Shown here: positions 35,126-46,470 of the stretch, one piece after another
How the letters are laid out: each line of letters begins with the position of its first letter
Numbering within the stretch: the first letter of the stretch is position 1
Assembly: GCA_029216955.1 (NCBI GenBank)
Contig: JANAVB010006999.1
Location: forward strand, 2,288,431 to 2,352,430
Length of the DNA: 64,000 bases
Direction: 5' to 3'
Source: Iris pallida
Taxonomy: Eukaryota; Streptophyta; Magnoliopsida; Asparagales; Iridaceae
Translations under genes and position numbers: made by a program
The notes under the pieces: generated by a model
What the model was told of the DNA's origin: nothing
Database searches by the model: none
What the model saw: only the letters and a program-made list of their open reading frames with translations

Positions 35126-37928
35126 TTTCCGCAGACAAGGTCATTTTTGTTTATTGCCTTGGTAGTTCTATATTATCCCACGACCAACTGGATGATGGAA
35201 TCTTTCCTTCTCAAGAGCAGTTTCGTATGCCTCCCTGTAAGACGTACACTTTTGACTCAGCACATCATGTTGTAGGCCTCCATTAAAGTCTTGCACAAAT
35301 CTTTAACGCTTCGCATCATCATTTAGGACCATGTACCACCAAATGTTACCCTTTTTAGGAATTCAGTCTCGTAGTCATCCACTGACATGTTGCCCTGTTG
35401 GAGTGCTATAAACTCCTTCTCTTTCTTCTGACGAACAACATGCAAAATGAATTGCAGGATGAAAGCGTGCTTGAAAGTTTCCAATGGTATCTTCATATCG
35501 TGACTGTTATCGCAAAATGCCTGTCTTTGCGAATTCCACCATTCCTGGGCCTTGAGGTGAAGCTGTACAGCAGTACACTCCACCCGCTTATTGCCCTATA
35601 TGTCCAATATTCGAAAGTAGCCCACCAATGTATTCAAGAAGCCTATCACCTTATCTGGTTTTGCTCTTTTGTTGACTTCAGACGGGTCACAACTTTTGAA
35701 CTCAGAGAACTTGAAGCTTGACATCTTCCGTGTCTGTTTTTCAGGCTTCTCCACCAGTACTGTTATTGTCTCGGTCGCTGCAGCCTTTGCAGTAATATTT
35801 TGATCAGCCGACAACAAAGTGACAATCTGAGTCAAATTGTCCACATGCTTTTATTGAGCATCCAGTTGCTCCTGAAACTGATACTGTAGTTGCTCTTGAA
35901 GCTGACGATGTTGAGCCTCGCTCTGCTTCCTCTGAGCCTCCATCAGTTTCATTAAATTTTCTATTAGGTCAGACGATGAGGTCGTCTTTGAGATATCACC
36001 CTTGGTCATTCAACAACAAAAATACTTCCATTAGTAATCATAGAATATTTATGGGCTTATTGTATGGAACATTATTTCATGCCCGCGCTATCGACACTAT
36101 CAACCAAGAAAATTTGCATCAAGACTTCCATTTGAAAACAATTTTGAAATCCGAAGAATTGAAACCGTGCTTTGGTACCCACTGGTCACCCCCCGATTCA
36201 GGGAATCGTTCGTCCTCGCGTAGGCGTGATGCCGTACAAGTCAAGTGTTGCACTTGTACAAGGCAAGAACGTGCACATTGTGCCATTTTGAAACATTTGA
36301 GAATATAGCCACATTGCAGAAATATTGAGTATGCAGTATAGGATGAAATAATACTCATTTTATTGATAATTGCAACAAGATACAACTTTTTCCAGTACTC
36401 TTTGAAATGTCGTTCTGGCTTTACATTGATTCATAAAAAGAAAACAACTGATAGACTACCTTGAAATAACTTCTCGTTCCATATATCATGCCCCTTTAGT
36501 ACATTTGAAATCTAAGCAACAATTTTGAAAACTCCGTAATACTTTGTGCGTCTTTGTTGAAAGTAACTTAAGAAAATCCGCAACTTAGAAAGCCTTAATT
36601 CCGTCGTGCGCCCGCAGCTTCTCCAGTACCTGTAGAGGTGGGGTCAGCACATTATAAAAATGTACTGGTGAGCCCCTTTTGGCCCACTCAGCTAAACCGA
36701 CATTTGAATTTAATGACAAGCATTTTAAATTATGAGACTATTTGGGACTAGCAATTCACAACAATTCATAATGAGGCAACATGATATTATATGAAAGCAA
36801 CTGTTTACTTTACCATCGGCCGAATCCAGCTTCTTGCATAAGTTACAGGATAATAATAATACTTACCGCCCTTGCATAAGATAATCATTAGCATGCATCC
36901 TTACAACATGACCACTTGTGATAGTGCACCATTTAGGACTTGCCATATAGGACTTCGAAGGGTATGCGACGCTCCACTCACCGGGTTGTGAGTCCGAATG
37001 AATGTCCCGATACCTCGTGCCACCAAAGCACGGTGCATTTCCTTCTAGCCGAATCGGTCCCACCGCCGCGGGTACCGTTCGAGGAAACAATATCTTGCAT
37101 ACAAGTTATCCATGACCATGTGAATGCGCATCTGACTCGATAAGTATAGTATGCATGGTATCATATTGAAAGCAGAGAGACAACATGTTCATTTATCAGT
37201 ATTTCATATTCATCGCCTTAGGCCTCAACTTATCTCATTTCAATGTTCATTCATTGTAGCATTTTAATGTTCGTAGGGATAAGTATCATTTCAATGTTCA
37301 TGTGATAGTTCATCCATTAGCAGAGTGTTAGTAGCATAATCAATTTTTTTTCAATGTTCATTTCACTAGCTTCTTAGTGGTATTGATTTGTGGCATTAGA
37401 ATCATGTTATCAATAAACGGATGTAGCATGGAAATAAGAGGATTTATTTTAGTTGGCATGAAGGAGTAGCGGAGAAGGGACAAACCACCAAAGAGAATCT
37501 GCACTCACTAATTAGAGAATTGCCGAGAGGGAGAGGAACACTTGTGTGCTTAGCCTTCCGTCACGCGTTCGTCTGCAATGGCACCGAAAGTTGGTTAATA
37601 TTTTGTCTCGTTATGTTCATTTCTTTCAGAATTCTCAAGAATGAATGCTATAAAAATTGATGAAAACGGGCAAAAATCAAATCATCGAAAACTATTTAGA
37701 AAAGTATCCATCAAAACCAAGTACCAAAACCAGCAGCTTCAAAACATCTAGAGAAAACTCTTGGACTCATTTCAAGAGAAACCAATCCATTAGTTGGAAA
37801 TATTTTTATGCATTTGTCCGTACATGACCGATTCGATGCCGACGGTAAGTTTCTCTAATACTCGGTTTCGACCGAGTTAATCAAGGCACAAGCCTTACAT
37901 AGTGAAGCACTAGGAACGGGACACTACA
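35126..37928 (-). mobile_element. Ty3/gypsy element fragment: 5' LTR, primer site and gag
   Basis: On the minus strand the LTR (37928-36183, 1746 bp) begins TGTAGTGTCCCG and ends GGGGGGTGACCA. A decayed primer site (TGGGTACCAAAGC, 36182-36170) and gag (from 36009) follow. Protease, pol and the 3' LTR are missing. The large copia element lies immediately to the left, but the rest of this gypsy element does not reappear beyond 15613. A deletion therefore removed it, probably the same one that cut the copia 3' LTR. Confidence 0.75.
35330..36009 (-). pseudogene. gypsy gag (Retrotrans_gag domain), truncated
   Basis: It starts MTKGDISKTTSSSDL at 36009. A Gln-rich coiled-coil segment (about residues 25-55) follows, then the Retrotrans_gag capsid domain with LKAQEWWNSQRQAF near 35530, FILHVVRQKKEKEF near 35440 and QQGNMSVDDYETEFLKRVTF near 35380. 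This order is typical of chromovirus-type gag. An in-frame stop lies near 35850, an internal stop near 35600 and the frame ends near 35330. The zinc knuckle and everything after it is lost. Confidence 0.82.
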
Positions 37929-38487
37929 GGCTCGTGATTCGACTTTGATCGTTATGGATTGGTACCAAGATCGAGTCCTAGGCAAGCAGACCTAATTTTA
38001 GCAGCTGTAATAGTAACAATGAAAATGGCACCTTCTTTAGTAAGATTATATGAACAAATGCCTGAACCAAAAAATAGAAAATTCTAATTATGTTACGAAA
38101 ATAAATAGAAAAAAAATGTATATTATGTATAATGATAGAATGAAAATTCTAAAAAATACAGCTATATCTTTGAAGATATAATAAATATTTACTTTGTTTG
38201 GGATTCAATTCACTAGGATTAGAATATGTTTTAGTTATCTAAGTAAGGTCGAGAACAATATATGCATGAGAAAAAACTAGGGAAATATTTACTAATGATG
38301 GAAGCATATTTTCATAAATAAATACCTAAAATTCAAGATTCAACGTATTGCATAGCCATTACCACAAGAACTGTCAGCAGCAATGTGAGTTATTAGGAAA
38401 CAAAATAAACACTACAACAGCAGTACTAAAAGAAGAAAAAACTTGTCCAAATTTTGATTCGGAGTTTAATGTCTTCTCTTCCATGAG
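37929..38487. other. AT-rich flank, downstream side of the defensin-like exon
   Basis: No gene is seen. It lies between the gypsy LTR and the stop codon of the minus-strand defensin-like exon, so it may hold that gene's 3' untranslated region. Confidence 0.4.
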
Positions 38488-38638
38488 CTATGGACATCCA
38501 TCTCCGTAAGCTGGTACGTTCGGACAATTTTGATTGCAGTAGCACTTGGAGTCAAACAAGTATCCAATGCAAATGCCTTCGTTGAATCCCTTGTTACAGC
38601 ACACTTTGTTACAATCTCTGCTGTCTCCACAAACACCT
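38488..38638 (-). pseudogene. defensin-like (DEFL) cysteine-rich peptide, last exon, cut by a LINE
   Basis: The frame reads GVCGDSRDCNKVCC, continues through GICIGY and ends SKCYCNQNC plus a short tail with a final Cys, stop at 38488. The spacing C-x5-C-x3-C-x9-C-x8-C-x-C-x3-C matches the last seven cysteines of plant eight-cysteine DEFL peptides, including the CxxxC / CxC signature of the cysteine-stabilised alpha-beta fold. The first cysteine and the secretion signal should lie upstream, but sequence above about 38640 becomes LINE DNA. Such peptides are secreted and usually act in defence or pollen signalling. This fragment lacks any export signal. The surviving part has no frame damage, so the break may be young, or exon 1 may lie beyond the window. 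Confidence 0.75.
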
Positions 38639-38695
38639 TTTAAAGTTTCACTTAATCTCCCCTCCCCGGCTCTCCCTCTCCGATCTCCGTCTTCC

Positions 38696-39583
38696 TTTGA
38701 AGGGGCTCCGTCGGTGGCTTTCGACGTGGAGGAGGTTGCCCTGCTTGCGACCCCCCTTTCCACTTTGCCCTGATTGGGAATTTCACCCATTCGAAGCCTT
38801 CGATGGCGGCTATCCGGGCTGCTTTTGCGGTGATGGGGTTCTCTGGCTCCATTTTTGCGGGAGTTATTGATTCGAAACACATCATCGTTCGTCCGGCGCT
38901 GGAAGCGGACTTTCTGCGTTTTCGTTCCAAAGAGAATTGGTTCATTACTCGTGCCAGGACGAGGGTCTTCAGGTGGACTCCGGCTTTCAACCCTCGGATT
39001 GAAACCCCGTAGCTGCTGTGGGGGTTTCCTTCCCTGCCTTACCCCATTTTCTCTGGCAAGCGGTTGCTATAACCAGGGGCATGATGCTTCTCATTGCAAG
39101 TCCAACGCCCCCTCGGCAGAGTCGGGTATCGCCCCTGCTCCTCTGGCGCAGCAGTATCATCCTCCTTCTCCTCCACCTCCCCCTCTACCTCCACCACCTC
39201 CTCCTCCTCCTCCAACTTTGCATCCTCCTCTCCCCTCCCCTCCGCCTCCTCCACCTTCCCTTTGCACCCCATTCCATAACCTACATCCCCGTCATCCCCT
39301 TCAGAGCAATGGTGACCGAGTCCTAGTTGCATTGGCTCCTAGGCTTGTTAAACTTGCTGACAGCTCTGGTTTGGTCATTTATGCTGCTGGATCTCCGTCC
39401 AGATTGAGGGATCACCTAGTCGATAGAGAAGATACCTCCCTGTCGGATAACGCCTTCGAAGTTTTGGCGGAGATAGCTGACATTGAGTATCTGCATCCGG
39501 AGGATTTTGGGTTTACTGATACTTTTGATATCAGTCGGGGGGGTTGTGCCACCTGTACAGTCGGACCGTCACCGGCAAGTTAG
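38696..39583 (+). pseudogene. LINE ORF1: DUF4283 and CCHC-like knuckle, frameshifted
   Basis: DUF4283 is clear at 38765-39010 (FALIGNFTHSKPS, then SKHIIVRPALEADFLRFRS, then RVFRWTPAF), after an upstream piece in another frame (SVAFDVEEVALLATP). A stop at 39010 and a frame change follow. A partial zinc knuckle (CYNQGHDASHC) is at about 39066-39098, and then a long Pro-rich stretch. In plant LINEs this protein binds the element's RNA. At least two frameshifts, and an apparent deletion between DUF4283 and the knuckle, make it dead. Confidence 0.78.
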
Positions 39584-39667
39584 CAGCCACACGCCAACCT
39601 CTCCCACGAAGCTGCGATCGGTGAGTTCTTTAGCCAAAGGTGTTCCCCCTCTACTGCCTTCCCCACA

Positions 39668-40398
39668 ATGTTTAACACCATTTGTTGGAATGCGAGGGGC
39701 ATCGCTAACAAGCCCATCCTCAGAAGGGCCAAAATCCTCTGTAATTTCGCGCAAAGTGTCGGTGTTGATCATCATTGAACCTAAGCTACGGAACCACAAA
39801 ATCAAGAATATTCAAATGAAGGTGGGCTTCTCCTTGGCTTTTGGCGGGTCTCTCTGATATTTGGATCTTTGCCAGGAACAATGTGTCCCTTGGGACGGTA
39901 AGTAATTCCAACCAGGAGCTGTCAGTTTGGATAGAGCATTCTTCTCTCCCGTACAAGATTTCTGTCGGTGGTTCACGGTAGCTGCTTACAAAGTGAGCGT
40001 CGCGGATTGTGGGAACACTTGCTTCTCATCCAACAGTTAGGCGACGTCTACTCTATCATGGACAGCTCTGAAAAATCTGGCAGAAATCCTCCCTCTTTTT
40101 ACTACATGAATGAGTTCTCCAACTTTGCGATGGAGGCGGCTCTCTCTTCGCTGAATCCTGTCGGTGACATTTTCACATGGACTAACAAGTAAGAGGGGAG
40201 TAGGAGACAACGTTCGAGACTTGATCGGGCTCTCGTGGATCACCAGTGGCTGGATTTGGCGCTCTCTCCCAATCTTACACACCTGAATGCGGCAGAGTCA
40301 GACCATAGTCCCCTTCTCATCGAGTTCAGCAGTATACACCGCCCCTTGGCTAGGCCGTTCAAATTTCTGGACCTCTGGGCTGACCACATAGACTTTCT
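39668..40398 (+). pseudogene. LINE ORF2 N-terminus: APE-type endonuclease
   Basis: It begins MFNTICWNARGIANK, the usual start of plant LINE endonucleases. After a frameshift it continues with LIIIEPKL, then VVHGSC, GDIFTWTN, a stop, SRLDRALVDHQW and SDHSPLLIEF. These are the endonuclease motifs in normal order. The frame runs up to the copia insertion; the reading across the duplicated TTTCT at 40394-40398 / 57538-57542 stays in phase. Confidence 0.82.
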
Positions 40399-41193
40399 TG
40401 TTGAAGTGGGTGGAATTTCCAACCTATGTGGAGAAGACCCCGGAGTGCGACGAGCGCCGTCTGTGTGTCAGAGAAACTCGGGAAGGTGACGAGGCCATTC
40501 GGAGACGAAGAAGAAGCTCGGGAGCCACCATTTTATATTCTGAAACAGGAGAGGCAGAGTTCGGGCCGAACTCTGCCCCCACACAGAGTTCTGGCCGAAC
40601 TCTGCCTTTTGGTTCCATAATTGTTCTGGTTGCCAAACACAGAGTTCTGGCCGAACTCTGTGTCGTCGGGACTGAAGCATTTTTCAGGATGTTTAATCAC
40701 CATTGGATCGTATCATACGGTCCAGATTTTGCTGCAGATTAGAGGGTTTATACATGGTTATTCCTAACCCTAATCACAACAAAAACATTGAAGAACACAG
40801 GAGAGAAAAGAGGCAAGAGTGTCATTGCAACTTTGGGAGAGAGGAAGGAGGATTGAAGGCCATTTTCGAAGTAGGATCGTGTTCGGGTAATATCTACTCG
40901 TCATCCTTGTTCTTTGTAGCTTTGTAATCATTATTCTTGTTCCTAAGTGTTGTGGGGATCCGATTTGGATCGGAATAAGTTTGTAGAGGGTGTAATCCTT
41001 TATTTCATTAGTGAAGGCTTCTCAGGGTTGGACTCCGATCGTCCCGTGGTTTTTCCCGCAAGGATTTTCCACGTCAAAAATTTTCTGTGTCTGCATGGCT
41101 TGTTTTGGTGTTTTGGTTCGTGCGTTGTATTGCTCGGTTCTCTCGCAGGTACTCTCTAGTTTGGGAAAATGTTTCTGCGTTTCTTTTCCAACA
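40399..41193 (+). repeat. 5' LTR of the Tnt1-like element (795 bp)
   Basis: It starts TGTTGAAGTGGG and ends TTCCAACA. It is 795 bp, the same length as 56743-57537. Three strong palindromes occupy 40554-40663, upstream of a TTTATACATGG stretch near 40749 that may be the TATA region. Confidence 0.93.
40554..40663. promoter_or_regulatory. three GAGTTC..GAACTC palindromes in the LTR U3
   Basis: At 40554-40576 there are perfect 11-bp arms (GCAGAGTTCGG / CCGAACTCTGC) around one base. At 40584-40604 there are 8-bp arms (CAGAGTTC / GAACTCTG). At 40637-40663 there are 11-bp arms (ACACAGAGTTC / GAACTCTGTGT) around TGGCC. The 3' LTR (about 56898-57007) and the second copia copy (about 59858-59972) carry equivalent sets. 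Their position in U3 suggests transcription-factor sites, but no factor is identified. Confidence 0.6.
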
Positions 41194-41196
41194 AAG

Positions 41197-41208
41197 TGGT
41201 ATCAGAGC
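41197..41208 (+). other. primer-binding site of the Tnt1-like element
   Basis: TGGTATCAGAGC, three bases after the LTR, complementary to the initiator methionine tRNA. Confidence 0.93.
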
Positions 41209-44200
41209 CAGGTTCTGGAATTCAGAAGGGTGTCAGGAGTTGACAGAAAAACTAGAGAGGAGAGATGGACGCGAAGCCGGTGAGCATGGTGAACCTAAAT
41301 GGCACCAACTATCACTATTAGCGGAGCAAGATGAAAGATTTGTTGTTTGTCAAGAAGCTGCATCTGCCAGTATTTGCATCCGAGAAGCCCAGTGATAAAT
41401 CCGAAGAGGACTGGAAATTCGAGTATATACAGGTGTGTGGATATATCAGATAGTTCGTTGACGAGAACGTGTACAACCACGTTGCCAATATTGAGCACAC
41501 GAAGACGTTATGGGATAAGCTGGAATCTTTGTACGCGAAGAAGACCGGGGTAAATAAGTTGTTCCTGATCCGGACGATGATGGGTCGGCGGTACAAAGAT
41601 GGGACGTCTATTACGGATCACTTGAGTGATTTCCAGGGCGTGGTTGACCAGCTATCTTCAATGGGAGTCAAGTTCGACGATGAGGTTCAGGGACTATGGC
41701 TGCTGTGTACATTGCCAGACTCGTGGAAGACCGTACGAGTATCTATGATAGCTTCTGCTCCAGATAGCATGGCCAGTCTGGAGTTTGCCAAGAGCGGAGT
41801 GCTGAATGAAGAGATGCGGAGACGTTCTCAGGGCACTTCATCCACATCCCACCACTCAGAGACATTGGTTTCAAAAAGCCGCGGAAGGGACAAAAGCCAG
41901 GGTCCAGGTGGTGGCAGAGACAAGAGCAGAGAAAAGTCCAAGGGTCGTTACGAGGACTCAGAGTGTTACCACTGTGGCAAGAAGGGCCACATCAAGTGAA
42001 TTTATTTCGCATGGAAGAGAGAGAAGAAGGGCGACAAGGGGAAGCGAGATGAGAACACTACAACGGCAGCCTCGATACATGGAGGCGATGTGATCGTCGT
42101 AGGTGACGAGGTTATCACGAACCTTGCCTGCGATGACAATTCTTGGCTGATGGACTCAGGAGCTTCAGCGCATGTATCTCACAACAGGGCACTATTTGCC
42201 ACTTACACAACAAGCGACTGTGGAGTGTTGAAAATGGGCAATAGAGATGTGTCGAAGGCGGTTGCCGTTGGAGATGTGCATTTGAGAACGAAGACGGGTG
42301 CATTTCTTGTTCTCAAAGATGTTCGTCATGTCCCTGATATCCGTTTCAACCTGGTGTCGGTTGGAAAGTTGGATGACGAGGGATTCTTCAGTCTCTTCGG
42401 GAATAGTCAGTAGAAGCTTTCCAGAGGTTCGATGGTGATTGCCAGAGGAACCAAGAAGTCCGGTCTCTACTATATGGAGGGGAGCGCACAGGGGACACAT
42501 GAGGTAAACGTAGTCAGTGATACGTCTACCGAGTTGTGGCACAGGCGGCTCGGCCATATCAGCGAGAAGAGGATGAGTTACTTGGTGAACAGAAAGGTGA
42601 TTCCAAGGCTCAAGTCTACAAAGTTGGAGAATTGCATGCACTGCTTAGCTGGGAAGCAAAATAGGGTATCTTTCCAAAGTCACCCAAGTTCAAGGAAGCC
42701 GGCGTTGCTCGAGTTGATTCACTCGGATGTCTGCGGTCCTATGAAGGTAAAATCTATTGGTGGTGCTTTTTACTTTGTAACTTTCATTGATGACTGTTCC
42801 AGAAAGATTTGGGTCTATGCCTTAAAGACCAAGGATCAGGTGCTGCCTACTTTCACAGAGTTTCAGGCCTCTGTTGAAAGAGAGACGGGTAAGAAGTTAT
42901 TGTGTGTTCGGTCCGACAATGGCGGCGAATACATCGGTCCCTTTGATGCGTATTGCAGAGAGCAAGGGATACGACACCAGAAGACTCCACCCAAGACACC
43001 TCAGCTTAATGGTATAGCGGAGTGCATGAACAGGACGCTGATGGAGAGGGTGCGGTATTTGCTGTCAGAAGCAAACTTGTCGGGCAGTTATTCGGGTGAG
43101 GCTCTTCTCATAGCTACTTATATTATTAATTTGTCTCCTAGTGCTCCTTTGAAGGATGATGTGCTTGACAAAGTATGGTACGGCAAAGAGCCGTCATACA
43201 ATCACCTGCGAGTGTTCGGCTGTAAGGCCTTCGTGCATGTACCGAAGGATGAAAGGACCAAACTTGAGCCGAAGACGAGGCGATGCGTCTTTGTCGGCTA
43301 CGGTCGGGATGAGTTTGGCTATAGACTCTACGACCCGGTGGAAAGAAAGCTCTACAGAAGCAGGGACGTGGTATTCGTCGAGGATCAGACCATGACCAAC
43401 ACTCAGGATTCCGAGACGTCTTCTGAGGCTGAGAAATTGCCTGAGTTAGAGTCATTTCGCTTCGAGCAGTTTCCAGAGGACATCGCAGAGGATCCAATTA
43501 TGGGGGAGCCGGTACATGGAGTTGCTCCCAACCTTGATCATCAGTCTGCTGATGGTGGTCAGGGTGTCCCTCAGGAGGATGAGCATGCCGGGGAGGCATT
43601 TCCTGAAGGGGAGGAGGCTGTTGATATACAGCCAGCACCAGTGGCTCCACTGAGAAGGAGCGACAGAGATCGTCGCCCATCTACGAGATACTCACCGGGT
43701 GAGTATGTGCTATTGACTGACTGGGGAGAGCTCGAAAGTTTTGCAGAGGCTATGGAAGACGAACGCAGGCAGAAGTAGATGAAGGCTATGCAGGAGAAGA
43801 TGAGTTCTTTGCACACTAATTCTACTTATGAGCTGGTACGGTTGCCAAAGGGCAAGAAGGCTTTGAAGAATCGATGGGTGTTTAGAGTGAAGCAGACAGA
43901 TGATACTACTCGCCCACGATACAAAGCGAGGCTGGTAGTTAAAGGCTACGGTCAGCGGAAAAGCATAGACTACGATGAGATCTTTTCGTCTGTCGTCAAG
44001 CATTCGTCTATTCGGGTGGTGCTAGCATTAGCAGCCAGTCTCGACTTGGAGGTCCAGCAAATGGACGTGAAGCCGACATTCCTCTACGGTGATCTTGAGG
44101 AAGAGTTATACATGGAGCAGCCAGAGGGATTCTGTGAGAAGGACAAGTCACATTTGGTCTACCGGTTGAGAAAGAGCTTGTATGGTCTGAAGCAGGTTCC

Positions 44201-45483
44201 GCGGCAGTGGTACAGGAAGTTCGAGTCATTTATGGGAGAGCATGGATATGCACGGATGACGTCGGATCACTGTGTATTTTTGAGGTACTTTGCCGATGAT
44301 GATTTTATTATTTTATTGCTCTATGTAGATGACATACTATTAGTGGGTCGAAATGCCACTAGGATAGCGGAGTTGAAGTGCCAACTGGGCACGGCCTTCT
44401 CTATGAAGGATTTGGGCACAGTGAAGACTATTCTTGGGATGGAGATCAGCCGAGAGAGAGTCCAAGCTGCTATATTTGTCACAAAAGAAGTACATTCACC
44501 GGGTACTTCAGCATTTCGGTATGGACGGGTCGAAGAAAGTGAGTTGCCCCCTTGCGGCTCACTTTAAGTTCACTGAGGAGCAGTGTCCATCTACCGAGGA
44601 CGAAAAGAAAGATATGGAGCGGGTTCTATATGCTTCAGCTGTGGGGAGCCTTATATATGCTATGGTGTGTATGAGGCCAGACATCGCTCATGCAGTTGGC
44701 ACAGTTAGCAGGTATCTTTCAAATCCTGGAAGGGTACATTGGAGTACGGTCAAGTGGATTGTACGATACCTTCAGGGCACTACCGATTGGAGACTTTTTT
44801 TTGGTGGTGATGAGCCGAAGCTGGTTGGGTATACCGACGCTGATATGGCTGGAGATGTAGACATGAGACGATCGACTTCGGGCTATGTGATGATGTTTGT
44901 CGGAGGAGCGGTATCGTGGCAGTCGCGATTGCAGAAGTGTGTTGCCTTGTCGACGACGGAGGCGGAATACATTACGGTGACGGAGGCTTACAAGGAGCTA
45001 CTGTGGATGAAGAAACTATTGCAGAAAATAGGACTGAAGCAAGAGTAGTATACTTTACTTTGCGACAGTCAGAGTGCTATTCACCTCGTAAAGAACCAGA
45101 CATTTTATAGTCGGTCCAAGCACATCGTGTAACACCCACTTTTTGAAATAAGGGTATTTTAGTCATTTTAGCCATTTTAGTCATTTTATGATTTTCTAGA
45201 TATTATTGACTTGTGATTAATTTAGCCTTTGGTCTAACTTAGTAAACCCATATTAGAGACCAACCATGACCTATGATGAGTATCTAGCTAATTAGATTTT
45301 ATTTTTAGGCTTTGGTTTAATTTAGAAGCCATTTGGCTATTTTTAGGCTAATTAATTAATTGGCCCTTGTAGCCTTTGGTTAATTGAGCCTAAACTCAAC
45401 TTAAATAGAGGAGTGGGACCCATGAACCATCCTTGACCCTATTAGGACTCCTATGACCGGCCAAAACAGGAAGCCCCCATCCC

Positions 45484-45492
45484 CTATATAAG
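45484..45492 (+). promoter_or_regulatory. TATA box of the LARD LTR
   Basis: CTATATAAG, repeated at 52936-52944 in the 3' LTR. About 30 bases downstream is CACCCCTTTCACAAAACCC, a plausible start region. Confidence 0.65.
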
Positions 45493-45814
45493 CATTGCAT
45501 TGGAATAGACACCCCTTTCACAAAACCCTAGTTTCCAGCTCTCCAAAACCCTAACTTTTTCATCCGACCTTCGTTTCACCCCAAACGAAGTACGTTGTGA
45601 TCATGGGAAGGAGGAGAATTTGCTGGAACATTGTTAGCAAGGAGTTGGAGGCGTTTGCTCGGTGGAAACTGGTCGTCTCATCGATCGAGGAGTCAGTTTC
45701 TTTGATACTTCAACTCTCAATAGGTAAACACCCAAACACCATAGTTTCTTCTGGTTTTTCTTCATATTACCATGCATCTAGGTACCCTAGAACTACCCAT
45801 AAAGTTTGGTTAAG

Positions 45815-46470
45815 TTTCGTGTCCGTTTGATAGGGTATCGGACACGTATCGGATTAGGGTTATAGGTGTTCGATGAAATTCCTATTAGATTTCGAACATG
45901 TTTATTTTTGTAATCTAATTTCTCGAATTTGTAGCCCTATAGGTCAGGATTCCTAAGCCCTAGATTCTTGATTGAATCGACTCGATTTCGTGTCCCAAAA
46001 CAGGACACGCACGCGCGCACGAGGGCCGCGCGCGTGCCCTGCTACTGCTGTGTCCGTTCTCGCTGGACACAGCGACTCGACACATCATTTTTGGGTTGTG
46101 GGTAGGGGCATTGACTGTCATAGTACTCGTAAAGTTTCGTGGGGTTTCGTAGAGTATCGAGGGAGAAATCGACATGGCACGGGGCGCGCACTGTCGTGCG
46201 CGCGTGAGAACGCGGCGTCCGATACGCACTTCGTGCGACTCGGACACATGGCGAGAGTCCAGTGTAGGCACGTGGACGTGTAGCCCTATAGGTGGGCTAT
46301 GTGTACGAGTAACCACGTGTCCTATTTCGCTCTGTGTCGAGCCCTAGGATGAGTGACACGCGTGCACGATGATTAAGTTTCAGTTTTGGTTCATTGGTGT
46401 CCAGGACACTTCGTGTCCTATTTTGTTGGACACGATTGCACTAACACATCATGATTAGGCCCAGGACACG
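45815..46470. repeat. cluster of GTGTCC / GGACAC hexamers in the LARD LTR
   Basis: About thirteen GTGTCC or GGACAC words lie in roughly 650 bp downstream of the promoter, many in facing pairs (for example GTGTCCCAAAACAGGACAC near 45991 and GGACACTTCGTGTCC near 46404). The 3' LTR repeats the pattern at about 53270-53925. Confidence 0.7.

Larger units (their letters stand above)
38657..40398 (+). mobile_element. LINE (L1-type), 5' part, interrupted by a copia element
   Basis: Plus-strand LINE with ORF1 (DUF4283 plus zinc knuckle) and the start of ORF2 (endonuclease). It is broken at 40398 by the Tnt1-like element and resumes at 57538. The 5' edge, somewhere in 38641-38660, cannot be fixed because the other end and its duplication are outside the window. 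Confidence 0.8.

Noticed and set aside
38652..38880. Long minus-strand frame continuing upstream of the defensin-like exon
   Set aside because: The upstream part is the antisense of LINE ORF1 sequence, not an authentic exon.
38855..39583. 242-codon Pro-rich frame that could be taken for an extensin or formin-like protein
   Set aside because: DUF4283 just upstream and the CYNQGHDASHC knuckle identify it as a frameshifted LINE ORF1 with its low-complexity tail.
41197..41208. tRNA-like sequence after the LTR
   Set aside because: It is only the complement of a tRNA 3' end, that is a primer-binding site, not a tRNA gene.
43138..43497. Antisense frames of 60-149 codons opposite the copia polyproteins (also near 42192, 61530 and 63075)
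   Set aside because: They are shadows of the real plus-strand polyproteins with no domains of their own.
45960..46316. 118-codon minus-strand and 103-codon plus-strand frames, also present at 53412-53768
   Set aside because: They are duplicated only because they lie in the two LTRs, are opposite one another in a CG-rich stretch and show no domain.
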